Shown here: positions 52,118 to 61,600 of the stretch, piece by piece
Layout: every line of letters begins with the position of its first letter
Position numbering within the stretch: the stretch's first letter is position 1
Assembly: GCA_020637775.1 (NCBI GenBank)
Contig: JACKJV010000006.1
Span: 1 to 64,000 of the forward strand
Source of the DNA: Brucellaceae bacterium
Lineage (GTDB): Bacteria; Pseudomonadota; Alphaproteobacteria; Rhizobiales; Rhizobiaceae
Direction: 5' to 3'
Length of the DNA stretch: 64,000 nucleotides
The notes under the pieces: generated by a model
What the model was told of the DNA's origin: nothing
What the model saw: the letters and a program-made list of their open reading frames with translations, nothing else
Databases searched by the model: none
Translations under genes and position numbers: made by a program

Positions 52118-54628
52118 ATGATGAACCTCGCCGAGTATCGTCGGGGCAGCGCCCAGCTTGCCGATTACCTGCCCTGGGCCGCGCTGGTTGCCGAGGGTGT
52201 GGTCCTGAACAAGGACGGCAGTTTCCAGCGCACGGCGCGGTTTCGCGGGCCGGACCTCGACAGTGCCGTCGCGGCCGAACTGGTCGCGGTGGCCGGTCGT
52301 CTCAACAATGCTTTCCGCCGGCTCGGCTCCGGTTGGGCCATTTTCGTCGAAGCGCAACGCATGGAGGCCGCCACCTATCCCGAGAGCAGATTCCCGGATC
52401 CGGCCTCCGCCTTGCTTGATGCCGAGCGCAAGGCCGGCTTCGAGGAGGAGGGCGTGCATTTCATCTCCGGCTACTTCCTGACCTTGCTCTACCTTCCGCC
52501 AGCCGAGGACAGTGCGCGCGCCGAGACCTGGCTCTACGAGGGGCGTGAAAACTCCGGCGTCGATGCCCGGGAAATCCTGCGAAGCTTCATCGACCGCGCC
52601 GATCGCGTATTGGCGCTTCTCGACGGCTTCATGCCCGAATGTCGCTGGCTCGATGATGGCGAGACGTTGACCTACCTGCATTCGACCATCTCCACCAATC
52701 GCCAGCGGGTGCGGGTGCCGGAAGTACCGATGCATCTCGACGCCCTGCTGGCCGATCAGCCGGTTATCGGGGGCCTGGAACCCCGACTGGGGCAGGCGCA
52801 TCTGCGCGTTTTGACCATCACTGGTTTTCCGACTGCGACCACGCCCGGCATCCTCGACGATCTGAACCGGCTGGCCTTTCCCTATCGCTGGTCGACCCGT
52901 GCGATCCTGATGGACAAGACCGATGCAACACGCATGGTCACCCGGATCCGCCGCCAATGGTTCGCCAAACGCAAGAGCATCGCCGCGATCATCAAGGAGG
53001 TGATGACCAACGAGCAATCGGTGCTCATGGACAGCGATGCCTCGAACAAGGCCGCCGATGCCGATCTCGCACTGCAGGAACTCGGCGCCGATGTTGCAGG
53101 CGAAGCTTATGTCACCGCAACGCTTACCGTTTGGGATGAAGATCCGCGCCTCGCCGACGAAAAACTCCGTTTGCTGGAAAAAGCCATCCAGGGCCGTGAC
53201 TTCACCGCCATGATCGAAACCGTGAACGCGCTGGATGCCTGGCTCGGGTCACTGCCCGGCCATGTCTACGCAAATGTGCGCCAGCCACCGGTCTCAACAC
53301 TCAATCTCGCCCACATGATCCCCCTTAGCGCCGTGTGGGCGGGGCCGGAACGGGACGAGCATTTCGCAGCTCCCCCACTGCTCCTCGGCAAGACCGAGGG
53401 CTCGACCCCGTTCCGGCTGTCTCTTCATGTCGGCGATGTGGGACATATGCTGGTCGTCGGTCCCACCGGCGCCGGTAAATCCGTACTGCTCGCCGCCATG
53501 GCGCTGCAGTTCCGGCGCTATGACCGCGCGCAGGTCTTCGCATTCGACTATGGCGGCTCGATCCGCGCTGCAGCACTTGCCATGAAGGGCGATTGGCACG
53601 ATCTCGGCGGTGAGCTCACCGACGCTGCCGAGCCCACGGTTTCGCTACAGCCTCTTGCCCGGATCGTCGAACCCTCGGAGCGATCCTGGGCCGCTGACTG
53701 GATCGCCACCATCCTCGATCGCGAAGGCGTGCCCATCACACCCGCTATGAAAGAGCATCTCTGGACCGCGCTCACATCTCTGGCGTCTGCCCCTGTTACC
53801 GAGCGGACCATCACCGGCCTTTCCGTGCTTTTGCAGTCGAACGATCTCAAACAGGCGCTTCGGCCATATTGCGTGGGCGGCGCCTATGGACGGCTGCTCG
53901 ATGCGGAAGTCGAAGATCTGGGAGCCGCCTCTGTCCAGGCCTTCGAGATCGAGGGTCTGGTCGGAACAGGTGCGGCGCCAGCCGTGCTTTCCTATCTGTT
54001 CCACCGGATCGGGGACCAGCTCGATGGCCGTCCGACCCTTCTCATCATTGACGAGGGCTGGCTGGCGTTGGACGACAAGGGCTTTGCCGGGCAGTTGCGT
54101 GAGTGGTTGAAGACGCTTCGGAAGAAAAACGCCTCCGTCATCTTCGCCACGCAATCGCTATCCGATATCGATAATTCCGGCATTGCGCCCGCGATTATCG
54201 AGAGCTGCCCGACCCGGCTCCTTCTGCCCAATGAACGCGCGATCGAGCCGCAGATCACCGCGATCTATCGGCGTTTTGGGCTCAATGATCGCCAGATCGA
54301 GATCCTGGCCCGCGCCATGCCCAAGCAGGACTATTACTGCCAGTCCCGTCGCGGCAACCGGCTGTTCGAGCTCGGCCTGTCCGAAGTCGGGCTCGCGCTT
54401 TGCGCGGCCTCGTCCAAATCCGACCAGGCATTGATCGGCGAGGTTCTCGCCGAACAGGGCCGTGACGGTTTTCTGGCGGCTTGGCTTCGTATCCGCGGTG
54501 CCGATTGGGCCGCCGATCTTCTTCCGGACCTGACCAATCTCACGCTCGCCCCGACCCACGGCACGACAGACGCGGAGCTCCCCCACGATCCACCAAAGCT
54601 TCAACCAAAACAGGAGACCACGACATGA
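52118..54628 (+). CDS. trbE: TrbE conjugation ATPase (VirB4-like)
   Basis: An 836-residue ATPase, MNLAEYRRGSAQLADYLPW; Walker A VVGPTGAGKSVLLAAMAL; Walker B LLIIDEGWLALDD; NASVIFATQSLSDIDNSGIA. It is the central energy component of the mating channel. ATG 52118 is followed at once by a second ATG. The stop overlaps trbJ by four bases. Confidence 0.95.
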   Translation: MMNLAEYRRGSAQLADYLPWAALVAEGVVLNKDGSFQRTARFRGPDLDSAVAAELVAVAGRLNNAFRRLGSGWAIFVEAQRMEAATYPESRFPDPASALLDAERKAGFEEEGVHFISGYFLTLLYLPPAEDSARAETWLYEGRENSGVDAREILRSFIDRADRVLALLDGFMPECRWLDDGETLTYLHSTISTNRQRVRVPEVPMHLDALLADQPVIGGLEPRLGQAHLRVLTITGFPTATTPGILDDLNRLAFPYRWSTRAILMDKTDATRMVTRIRRQWFAKRKSIAAIIKEVMTNEQSVLMDSDASNKAADADLALQELGADVAGEAYVTATLTVWDEDPRLADEKLRLLEKAIQGRDFTAMIETVNALDAWLGSLPGHVYANVRQPPVSTLNLAHMIPLSAVWAGPERDEHFAAPPLLLGKTEGSTPFRLSLHVGDVGHMLVVGPTGAGKSVLLAAMALQFRRYDRAQVFAFDYGGSIRAAALAMKGDWHDLGGELTDAAEPTVSLQPLARIVEPSERSWAADWIATILDREGVPITPAMKEHLWTALTSLASAPVTERTITGLSVLLQSNDLKQALRPYCVGGAYGRLLDAEVEDLGAASVQAFEIEGLVGTGAAPAVLSYLFHRIGDQLDGRPTLLIIDEGWLALDDKGFAGQLREWLKTLRKKNASVIFATQSLSDIDNSGIAPAIIESCPTRLLLPNERAIEPQITAIYRRFGLNDRQIEILARAMPKQDYYCQSRRGNRLFELGLSEVGLALCAASSKSDQALIGEVLAEQGRDGFLAAWLRIRGADWAADLLPDLTNLTLAPTHGTTDAELPHDPPKLQPKQETTT

Positions 54629-55410
54629 CCCGCCAATCTCATCACCGCTTCGGCCTTCTTCGTACCTCGGCTGTTGCTCTGGCGCTGGCAGTACCTTTGG
54701 CGATGGCGCCGGTATTCACGACGCCGGCCCACGCGTTGTTCGGAGGGTTCGGGCGGATCGTCTACGATCCGACCAACCATGCGGAAAACCTGCTGACGGC
54801 AGCACGTGCCCTGGAACAGATCAACAACCAGATCGCCTCGCTACAGAACGAAGCGCAGATGCTGATCAATCAGGCTCGCAACCTCACGAGCCTGCCGTTC
54901 TCAGCACTGAGCGATCTGCAAAGGAATGTCGATCGCACCCGCCAGCTTCTGGCGCAGGCACAGAACATTGCCTTCGACGTTCAGCAGATCGACCAGCTGT
55001 TCCAGCAGGACTATGCCAACATCCCGCAGACCGCGACCGACGCCCAGCTTGTTGCCGATGCCCGCGCTCGTTGGGGCTATACGGTCGGCGGTCTTCAGGA
55101 TGCGATGCGGGTACAGGCCGGCGTCGTTGGCAATATCGATGCGCAGCGCGCACAGCTTTCTGCGCTTGTCGGCGAAAGCCAGACCGCGGTCGGTGCGCTT
55201 CAGGCCACGCAGGCGGGGAATCAACTCCTGGCACTGCAAGCTCAACAGATTGCCGATCTCACCGCCGTCATTGCCGCCAATGGCCGTGCCGAAGCCCTAG
55301 TCGAAGCTGAGCGTTCCGCTACGGCCGAGCAGGGGCGTGTTCAACGCGAGCGCTTCCTCACCCCCGGCTCGGGCTACCAGCCCGGTACGGCGCAGATGTT
55401 CCACAACTAG
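54625..55410 (+). CDS. trbJ: TrbJ (VirB5-like) mating-pair protein
   Basis: A 261-residue periplasmic protein with a signal peptide ending PAHA (about residue 37), followed by FGGFGRIVYDPTNHAENLL and long Gln-rich helices (ARALEQINNQIASLQNEAQ). Typical TrbJ in order and sequence. Confidence 0.93.
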   Translation: MTRQSHHRFGLLRTSAVALALAVPLAMAPVFTTPAHALFGGFGRIVYDPTNHAENLLTAARALEQINNQIASLQNEAQMLINQARNLTSLPFSALSDLQRNVDRTRQLLAQAQNIAFDVQQIDQLFQQDYANIPQTATDAQLVADARARWGYTVGGLQDAMRVQAGVVGNIDAQRAQLSALVGESQTAVGALQATQAGNQLLALQAQQIADLTAVIAANGRAEALVEAERSATAEQGRVQRERFLTPGSGYQPGTAQMFHN

Positions 55411-55430
55411 GTCCGACGCAGGAGGGGCAG

Positions 55431-55721
55431 ATGGAATCCAGGGTGCTGACCCGCATCGCGGCCATCGTCTTCATTGCCTTCGCCGTCACGGCGACGGTGA
55501 TCGAGATGACCCGGCAGGAGGGAGAGCCGAGCCAGGCCAGGCCCGCTTCGGTTCCCCACCCCCCCGTCGATTCACTGCGCGCGGGCCAGCGCCGATGCCA
55601 ACAAATGGGGGAAGCGGCCGCCAATGACCCGGTCTGTCTTCAGGTCTGGAGCGAAACCCGCGACCGGTTTCTTGGACGCACCCCCGACACGGCAGCCCCC
55701 CGCAGGACCGAGGAGCGTTGA
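55431..55721 (+). CDS. TrbK-alt, putative entry-exclusion protein
   Basis: A 96-residue protein with one N-terminal membrane segment (IAAIVFIAFAVTATVIEM) and a periplasmic part with RRCQQMGEAAANDPVCLQVW, the conserved core of the TrbK-alt family. It is thought to prevent redundant entry of the same element. It lies in the usual place between trbJ and trbL. Confidence 0.88.
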   Translation: MESRVLTRIAAIVFIAFAVTATVIEMTRQEGEPSQARPASVPHPPVDSLRAGQRRCQQMGEAAANDPVCLQVWSETRDRFLGRTPDTAAPRRTEER

Positions 55722-55724
55722 TCG

Positions 55725-57077
55725 ATGGGTGGCACCGGCGTTATTGACAATTTCCTTGGGGTCTTCACCTCCTATATCGATTCCGGTTTTGGACTGCTTG
55801 GTGGCGAAGTTGCCTTCATCGCCACCACGCTGATCGTGATCGACGTAACGCTCGCCGCACTCTTCTGGGCCTGGGGCGCCGATGACGACATTCTCGCCCG
55901 GCTCGTGAAGAAGACGCTCTTTGTCGGGGTCTTCGCTTATCTGATCTCTAACTGGAACAGCCTGGCGCAGATCGTCTTCGACAGTTTCGCCGGACTCGGC
56001 CTGATGGGGTCGGGAACGAGCTTCTCCGCCACGGACCTTCTGCGGCCAGGGCGCGTTGCGCAAACAGGTCTCGATGCCGGACGGCCGCTTCTCGAGAGCA
56101 TCTCCGATCTGATGGGTTTCGTCTCCTTCTTCGAGAACTTCATCCAGATCGCCTGCCTGCTCTTTGCCTGGGCTCTGGTTCTGCTCGCCTTCTTTCTCCT
56201 CTCGATCCAGCTCTTCATCACCTTGATCGAGTTCAAGCTGACGACCCTCGCAGGCTTCGTACTCATCCCGTTCGGACTCTTCGGCAAGACCGCCTTCATG
56301 GCCGAGCGCGTGCTGGGCAATGTCGTGTCCTCCGGGATCAAGGTATTGGTGCTGGCCGTCATCATCGGCATCGGTTCGACATTGTTCAGCCGGTTCACGA
56401 CCGGTTTTGGGGGTATGACTCCGACCGTGGATGAGGCGATGGCAATTGTCCTGGCAGCCCTTTCCCTTCTGGGACTCGGAATCTTCGGGCCGGGTATTGC
56501 TACCGGCCTGGTGTCGGGCGGGCCGCAACTCGGGGCTGGCGCCGCCGTCGGGACCGGACTGGCGGTTGGCGGCGCAGCTCTGGCCACGGGCGGTGGCGCC
56601 ATGCTTGCCGCCCGTGGCGCCGGAGGTGTTCTCTCGACCGGTGCGGCCGCCACACGCGGCGTTGCAGCAACTGCGGGTGCTGCGTCTTCGGCCTATTCCC
56701 TGGGATCCATGGGACGGTCCGGCGCAGCGGGGATTGCCGCCGGTTTGGGCGGCGTCGCGCGGGCCGGTGGCAGCACCGCCGTCTCCCCGCTACGGCGGAT
56801 GGCGTCACGCGCCTCGGACAGTATCAAGTCGAGTTTCTCCGATGGCGCCCAATCCGGCTTCGCCGCAACAGGTGGTGCGTCGTCAATGGGGACCGTTAGC
56901 AGCGGAGCCGCTCAAGGCACATCCGTCGCCGCCGTTGGAGCGCCTGCCTGGGCCAAATCCATGCGTCGCAATCAAGCGATGAGCCACGGCGTCACTTCAG
57001 TGGGCCATGCTCTGCGCTCGGGTGACAGCCACGGTTCCGGTGCCTCCATCAATCTTTCGGAAAGTGACCGCTCATGA
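55725..57077 (+). CDS. trbL: TrbL (VirB6-like) channel protein
   Basis: A 450-residue polytopic membrane protein. GVIDNFLGVFTSYIDSGFG at the start, several membrane segments between residues 30 and 270, and a long Gly/Ala/Ser-rich C-terminal tail (about 270-450) of low complexity, normal for TrbL. It overlaps trbF by four bases. Confidence 0.92.
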   Translation: MGGTGVIDNFLGVFTSYIDSGFGLLGGEVAFIATTLIVIDVTLAALFWAWGADDDILARLVKKTLFVGVFAYLISNWNSLAQIVFDSFAGLGLMGSGTSFSATDLLRPGRVAQTGLDAGRPLLESISDLMGFVSFFENFIQIACLLFAWALVLLAFFLLSIQLFITLIEFKLTTLAGFVLIPFGLFGKTAFMAERVLGNVVSSGIKVLVLAVIIGIGSTLFSRFTTGFGGMTPTVDEAMAIVLAALSLLGLGIFGPGIATGLVSGGPQLGAGAAVGTGLAVGGAALATGGGAMLAARGAGGVLSTGAAATRGVAATAGAASSAYSLGSMGRSGAAGIAAGLGGVARAGGSTAVSPLRRMASRASDSIKSSFSDGAQSGFAATGGASSMGTVSSGAAQGTSVAAVGAPAWAKSMRRNQAMSHGVTSVGHALRSGDSHGSGASINLSESDRS

Positions 57078-57763
57078 GCCTCTTCAAACGATCCACGACA
57101 CATTATGGCAAGCTCCCCGAACCCGAGACTCCGTATCAGAAAGCCGCTCAGGTCTGGGACGAGCGAATAGGCTCGGCACGCGTGCAGGCCCGCAACTGGC
57201 GTATCATGGCTTTTGGCAGCCTGATCCTTTCCGCAGGATTTGCGGCATCGCTGGTCTGGCAATCGGCGCGCGGTACAGTTGTTCCCTGGATTGTCGAGAT
57301 CGACACGTATGGCGAAGCGCGGGCGGTCGAGCCGGCTTCGGCCGACTATCGCCCGACCGATCCACAGATCGCTTTCCATCTCGCTCGCTTTATCGAAGAG
57401 GTGCGGGGACTTTCAACCGATCCTGTCGTCGTGCGCCAGAGCTGGCTTCGCGCATATGAATTCACCACCGATCGCGGGGCCGTGGCGCTCAATGACTACG
57501 CACGTGCCAATGACCCCTTTACGCGCGTTGGCGAAGAACAGGTGTCGGTCGAGGTCTCCAGCGTCATCCGCGCCTCCCCGGACAGTTTTCGTGTTGCCTG
57601 GACCGAGCAGCACTATGACAATGGCCAACTCGCACAGACCGAGCGCTGGACGGCTATCCTCACCATCGCGATTCAGCCACCGCGCGACGCGCAGCGCCTG
57701 CGCGCCAATCCTCTCGGCATCTACATCAATGCAATCAACTGGTCGCGGGAGATGAGCCAATGA
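57074..57763 (+). CDS. trbF: TrbF (VirB8-like) channel protein
   Basis: A 229-residue bitopic protein: RVQARNWRIMAFGSLILSAGF is the inner-membrane anchor, followed by a VirB8 fold with ARFIEEVRGLSTDPVVVRQSW and WTEQHYDNGQLAQTERWTA. It overlaps trbG by four bases. Confidence 0.93.
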   Translation: MSLFKRSTTHYGKLPEPETPYQKAAQVWDERIGSARVQARNWRIMAFGSLILSAGFAASLVWQSARGTVVPWIVEIDTYGEARAVEPASADYRPTDPQIAFHLARFIEEVRGLSTDPVVVRQSWLRAYEFTTDRGAVALNDYARANDPFTRVGEEQVSVEVSSVIRASPDSFRVAWTEQHYDNGQLAQTERWTAILTIAIQPPRDAQRLRANPLGIYINAINWSREMSQ

Positions 57764-58749
57764 CCCGAATCCCGTACCTGACAACCGGTTTCCTCCTTAC
57801 TGCCACTGTACTCTCAGGATGTGCCGCAAACCGTCCGCCACAGTTTTCCTATGATGACGACGTACCGCCCATGCCTGCGGTGCGCACCGCCGTGACCGAT
57901 GACAGGCCTCGCCCGCTACACACGCCGCCGCGCTGGACGCCGAGCCATGGCGGTGCAGCGGCTGGCACCCCAACGGCGCGCGTCGAAAATGCGAATGCAG
58001 CCGCCCGGGTCGAACCGCGTCGAGAAGGCTACTACAACTCCATCCAGATCTATCCCTGGTCGGAGGGGGCGCTCTACCAAGTCTATGCCTCTCCGGGGCA
58101 GATCACCTCGATCGCGCTCGAGCCGGGCGAAGCCCTGACCGGCGCCGGGCCGATAGCAGCTGGCGATACTGCCCGCTGGATTATCGGAGATACCGAAAGC
58201 GGCTCCGGGAACAACCGCAGGGTTCTCGTCCTCGTCAAGCCAACACGCCCCGACATCACGACCAACCTTGTGATCTCGACGGACAGGCGAACCTATCTCA
58301 TAGAACTGCGCGCCGCCGAGGACATCTGGATGCCATCTGTGTCCTGGGCCTATCCCCGCACCGCCCGCACACAACAGGTCGCTGCGGCGACGCCGACGAT
58401 TCCGCCCTCGAATGCCCGCAATCATCGCTACGGGCTGCAGGTGCGCGGCGACAGTCCGCCCTGGCGCCCGGTCTCGGTCTTCGACGATGGACGTCGCGTC
58501 TATATCGTGTTCCCGCGCGGTATCGTTCAGGGTGAGATGCCGCCGCTGTTCGTTCTCGGATCGGATGGCGAGCCTGAGATTGTTAATAGCCGCATTTACC
58601 GCAACATCCTGATCGTCGACCGGCTCTTCGGTGCAGCCGAACTGCGCCTTGGACGGGGCAATGCCCAACAAGTGATCCGGATCGTTCGCTTCGAAGAACA
58701 GCAGGCGAGGGCGCAACCGCATCGGGCTTCCGGAAAGGCACCCCCATGA
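57760..58749 (+). CDS. trbG: TrbG (VirB9-like) outer-membrane channel lipoprotein
   Basis: A 329-residue protein with a lipoprotein signal (LSGC, lipid Cys at about residue 21), a Pro-rich linker, and VirB9 motifs IQIYPWSEGALYQVYASPGQ, ALEPGE and the C-terminal NHRYGLQVRGDSPPWRPVSV with DGRRVYIVFP. It forms the outer ring of the channel with TrbI. Confidence 0.93.
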   Translation: MTRIPYLTTGFLLTATVLSGCAANRPPQFSYDDDVPPMPAVRTAVTDDRPRPLHTPPRWTPSHGGAAAGTPTARVENANAAARVEPRREGYYNSIQIYPWSEGALYQVYASPGQITSIALEPGEALTGAGPIAAGDTARWIIGDTESGSGNNRRVLVLVKPTRPDITTNLVISTDRRTYLIELRAAEDIWMPSVSWAYPRTARTQQVAAATPTIPPSNARNHRYGLQVRGDSPPWRPVSVFDDGRRVYIVFPRGIVQGEMPPLFVLGSDGEPEIVNSRIYRNILIVDRLFGAAELRLGRGNAQQVIRIVRFEEQQARAQPHRASGKAPP

Positions 58750-59888
58750 CCGAAAACAGCGTCCTTGAAGCCAATATCGAAACGATGCGCTTGCGGGCCG
58801 ATCCGCCGCGCGTCACCCGCATCTCCCGAAAGGTCATGACCGGGCTCGGCGTGCTTGCGGGGCTGGCCGTCGGAGGCGCACTCATCTACGCCCTTCAAAG
58901 CACAGATCGTCAGGTGCAGCCCGAAGAGCTGATCACCACCGATCGCCGACAGCCGGCGGATGGATTGCGCGATCTACCTGGCAGCTATGACGCCGTCCCG
59001 CGGCTCGGCCCACCCTTACCTGGCGATCTCGGTGGTCCGATCCTGGATGCGCAAGAACGAGGGCGTCCGGTCGTGTCGCCGACAATCCAGAGCCCGGCAG
59101 CCGATCCCGAGGAACAAAGACGGCTCGCCGAGATGGAAACCGCCAGAACGAGCGCATTGTTTTTCCAAACACGGCCTGGTACGCAAGCAACGCCCTCTGT
59201 TGGAGCAAGCCCGGCTGTCATCGCGCCGGGGCCAGGTTCTGCGGTCAGCGAAGATCGGCAACACGCCTTCCTGAACGCCCAGGTTGATCGTCGCACTGTA
59301 GCACCGGATCGGATCATGCCGCCGGCATCCCCTTACATTCTTCAGGCGGGAGCTGTGATCCCCGCCGCCCTGATCACAGGGATTCGTTCTGACCTGCCCG
59401 GACTGATTACCGCCCAGGTGACTCAGAATGTCTACGACAGCCCAACAGGAAGCCTTCTCCTCATTCCGCAAGGCACACGCATTGTTGGCGAATACGACAA
59501 TGGTGTCACATTCGGTCAGCGCCGTGTGCTCTTGGTCTGGAACAGACTGATCCTGCCCAACGGCCGCTCCATCATTCTCGAAAGACAGCCTGGCGCAGAT
59601 GCGGCTGGCTATGCCGGTCTCGAGGATGGCGTCGACTACCATTGGTGGGATCTGATGAAAGCCGCCGGCCTGTCAACGCTTCTTGCCGTGGGCGCCGAGC
59701 TTGCTACCGACGACGAGGATCGTCTGGTTCAGGCGATCCGGGACGGGGCCGTAGACACAATCAACGACGCAGGCCAGCAAATCGTACAGCGCCAGCTGCA
59801 GGTCCAGCCGACCCTGACCATTCGGCCAGGGTTCCCAGTCCGCGTGATCGTGACCCGCGATCTCATCCTCGAACCCTATGGAGGCTGA
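58746..59888 (+). CDS. trbI: TrbI (VirB10-like) channel protein
   Basis: A 380-residue VirB10-type protein: membrane segment VMTGLGVLAGLAVGGALIYAL, a Pro-rich periplasmic stretch, and the conserved YILQAGAVIPAALITGI, DSPTGSLLLIPQGTRIVGEYD and the end PVRVIVTRDLILEPY. It spans both membranes and links energy to channel gating. Confidence 0.94.
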   Translation: MTENSVLEANIETMRLRADPPRVTRISRKVMTGLGVLAGLAVGGALIYALQSTDRQVQPEELITTDRRQPADGLRDLPGSYDAVPRLGPPLPGDLGGPILDAQERGRPVVSPTIQSPAADPEEQRRLAEMETARTSALFFQTRPGTQATPSVGASPAVIAPGPGSAVSEDRQHAFLNAQVDRRTVAPDRIMPPASPYILQAGAVIPAALITGIRSDLPGLITAQVTQNVYDSPTGSLLLIPQGTRIVGEYDNGVTFGQRRVLLVWNRLILPNGRSIILERQPGADAAGYAGLEDGVDYHWWDLMKAAGLSTLLAVGAELATDDEDRLVQAIRDGAVDTINDAGQQIVQRQLQVQPTLTIRPGFPVRVIVTRDLILEPYGG

Positions 59889-59889
59889 C

Positions 59890-60126
59890 ATGACAAAGCT
59901 CAAGCTCGGACCATTGCCCGACGACAAGCCGGTCAAATTGACCGTTGAATTGCCCGCAGCGCTCCACCGCGACCTTGTCGCCTATGGCGAGATCCTCGGG
60001 AGTGAGAGCGGACAGGGAGCAATTGATCCTGCTCGGCTCATTGTGCCAATGCTCGAACGGTTCATTGCGACTGATCGCGGGTTCTCCAAGGCACGCAAAT
60101 TAGACCGAAAGGCGCCGAACCCATGA
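59890..60126 (+). CDS. DUF2274 family protein
   Basis: A 78-residue protein: LKLGPLPDDKPVKLTVELPAA then HRDLVAYGEILG and RLIVPMLERFIATDRGF. This DUF2274 gene regularly closes the trb operon of alphaproteobacterial ICEs. The fold looks ribbon-helix-helix-like; function unknown. Confidence 0.88.
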   Translation: MTKLKLGPLPDDKPVKLTVELPAALHRDLVAYGEILGSESGQGAIDPARLIVPMLERFIATDRGFSKARKLDRKAPNP

Positions 60127-60312
60127 TCAAAAAAAATTTGCAGCAAGCTTAGAGATTTTGCATTCCCGGATAGATTCCGCAGAAATCGCCTATTGCGCTC
60201 TCCCGCAACCAACGACGCACTGATAGTTTGAAGGCATACCGCTTGGAGTTTGGCCAATTTGAGCCGATCTCTATGGTCTTGGCTGGTGAACTTTCGGCAA
60301 GGTGGGCAGGCC
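60127..60312. other. Spacer between trb operon and integrase gene
   Basis: 186 bases without a gene or a clear terminator. The two transcription units converge here. Confidence 0.5.
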
Positions 60313-61383
60313 TCAGGCTTTGTCGATTGCAAGTTGTAGGCTAGGCCACTTTACATATTTGTCGCCCGTTTCCCGGATGTGCGTATATCGTTTCAGGCTG
60401 ACCCATGACCTGTGCCCACTGACTGCGGCGACATGGGGAATATTCCAACCCATCTCGAACAGGCGTGAAATGCCTTCGTGGCGCAGATCGTGGAAGTGCA
60501 GATCCTCGATCCCGAGCAGTTTGCAAGCGCGGGTGAAGTTGGCCGTGATCGCGTCCGGAGAGCATGGGAAGATCTCAGCTTTCCGTTCGGGCATGCTGTC
60601 GATGATCCGAATGGCCTCCTTGGGCAGATCGACCCAGGTATCGTTGCCGAGCTTTTCGCCGGGATGCTTCATGTCACGGACCAAAATGCGTTTGTGCTCC
60701 TTCTGGAAGTCATCCCAGGTGAGGCGGGTGATCTCTGCCTGTCGGCGCGTAGAGAAGAGAGCGAACACGATCACCTTGTGCATGGGCATCGCCTGGGGTG
60801 TTCTCTGGCGCCGATCAATGAAATGGGCCAGCAGCCGGTCGAGTTCATCGAGAGTGGGTCTGCGGTTCCGTTGCGCAGAACGGGAGATGATCCCCATACG
60901 GCGCGCGACGGTGATCGCGTCTCTCATCTCCCGGTCATCCAGTCGGAAGTCCCACATCGGTCGAGCTATCGCGAAAATGGAGGCGAGATGGCTCGCGTAG
61001 TTCCCGACTGTTTGCGGTTGTCCGGGCAGTGACTGAAGGAACTCGATGATATCCTTCGACTTGATGGTGGAACAGGGCAGATCGGCGATCGGGTAGGTCG
61101 CTATGGTCCTGAGGACTTGCGCTTTCGTGCGACCGATTTCCTTCACGGCTTCTTCAGTATAGCGCTCGATCGCTTTGGACAGCGGTGGGTCGGATGCGTT
61201 CAACTCTTCCAGCGCACCAGGTTTTGCTAGCTCTTTCTCGCGTTTCTTTATCCATGCGGCCGCAGCTGGGCGTCTGTCAAAAGTCTTCGTCTCGTGATAG
61301 ACGGTGCCCTCGCGCATCACTCGTACACGTGCCCTGTAGCTGTGACTTCCATCCTTGCGTTTGCGTGTGGTGATCGAGCCCAT
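60313..61383 (-). CDS. int: Tyrosine recombinase (dusA-type ICE integrase)
   Basis: A 356-residue tyrosine recombinase. Catalytic residues: Arg in ALFSTRRQAEITRLTW, then HDLRHEGISRLFEMG (HxxR), SGHRSWVSLKRYTH with the nucleophile Tyr. The N-terminal SITTRKRKDGSHSYRARVRV is an AP2-like arm-binding domain. It lies beside and divergent from dusA, as expected of the integrase family that inserts at the 5' end of dusA. ATG 61383 follows GGGGAGA; the longer open frame reads back into dusA and is not real. Confidence 0.92.
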   Translation of the reverse strand: MGSITTRKRKDGSHSYRARVRVMREGTVYHETKTFDRRPAAAAWIKKREKELAKPGALEELNASDPPLSKAIERYTEEAVKEIGRTKAQVLRTIATYPIADLPCSTIKSKDIIEFLQSLPGQPQTVGNYASHLASIFAIARPMWDFRLDDREMRDAITVARRMGIISRSAQRNRRPTLDELDRLLAHFIDRRQRTPQAMPMHKVIVFALFSTRRQAEITRLTWDDFQKEHKRILVRDMKHPGEKLGNDTWVDLPKEAIRIIDSMPERKAEIFPCSPDAITANFTRACKLLGIEDLHFHDLRHEGISRLFEMGWNIPHVAAVSGHRSWVSLKRYTHIRETGDKYVKWPSLQLAIDKA

Positions 61384-61396
61384 GATGGTCTCCCCA

Positions 61397-61464
61397 TTTG
61401 GTCCACGAAATTGTATTTGGTCCACGGGACCAAATCTAGTGCCAAAATCGACGGGTTTGGTCCA
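61397..61464. promoter_or_regulatory. Repeats TTTGGTCCA in the int promoter region
   Basis: TTTGGTCCA occurs at 61397-61405, 61416-61424 and 61456-61464 (19- and 40-bp intervals, i.e. on one helix face or nearly so). The middle copy forms an inverted repeat tttggtcc-acg-ggaccaaa (61416-61434). They may be arm-type integrase sites or operators that regulate int. Confidence 0.5.
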
Positions 61465-61502
61465 TAATGAGCGGAAATGAGACGAACTGTAGGTGCCAGT
61501 AA

Positions 61503-61600
61503 GTGGCTGAAAAATATAAAAAACAAGACATATCAAGAGCTTCCCGCCTGTCCGTTGCGCCCATGTTGGACTGGACGGACCGGCATTGCCGGTATTTCCA
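61503..61600. other. Probable ICE attachment-site region at the 5' end of dusA
   Basis: The AT-rich bases 61503-61545 (ICE-like) change abruptly to GC-rich, strongly conserved dusA codons (SVAPMLDWTDRHCRY, from about 61545). Integrases of this type recombine within the first conserved codons of dusA, so the junction should lie in this interval. The partner repeat would be at the left end, outside the window. Confidence 0.5.
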
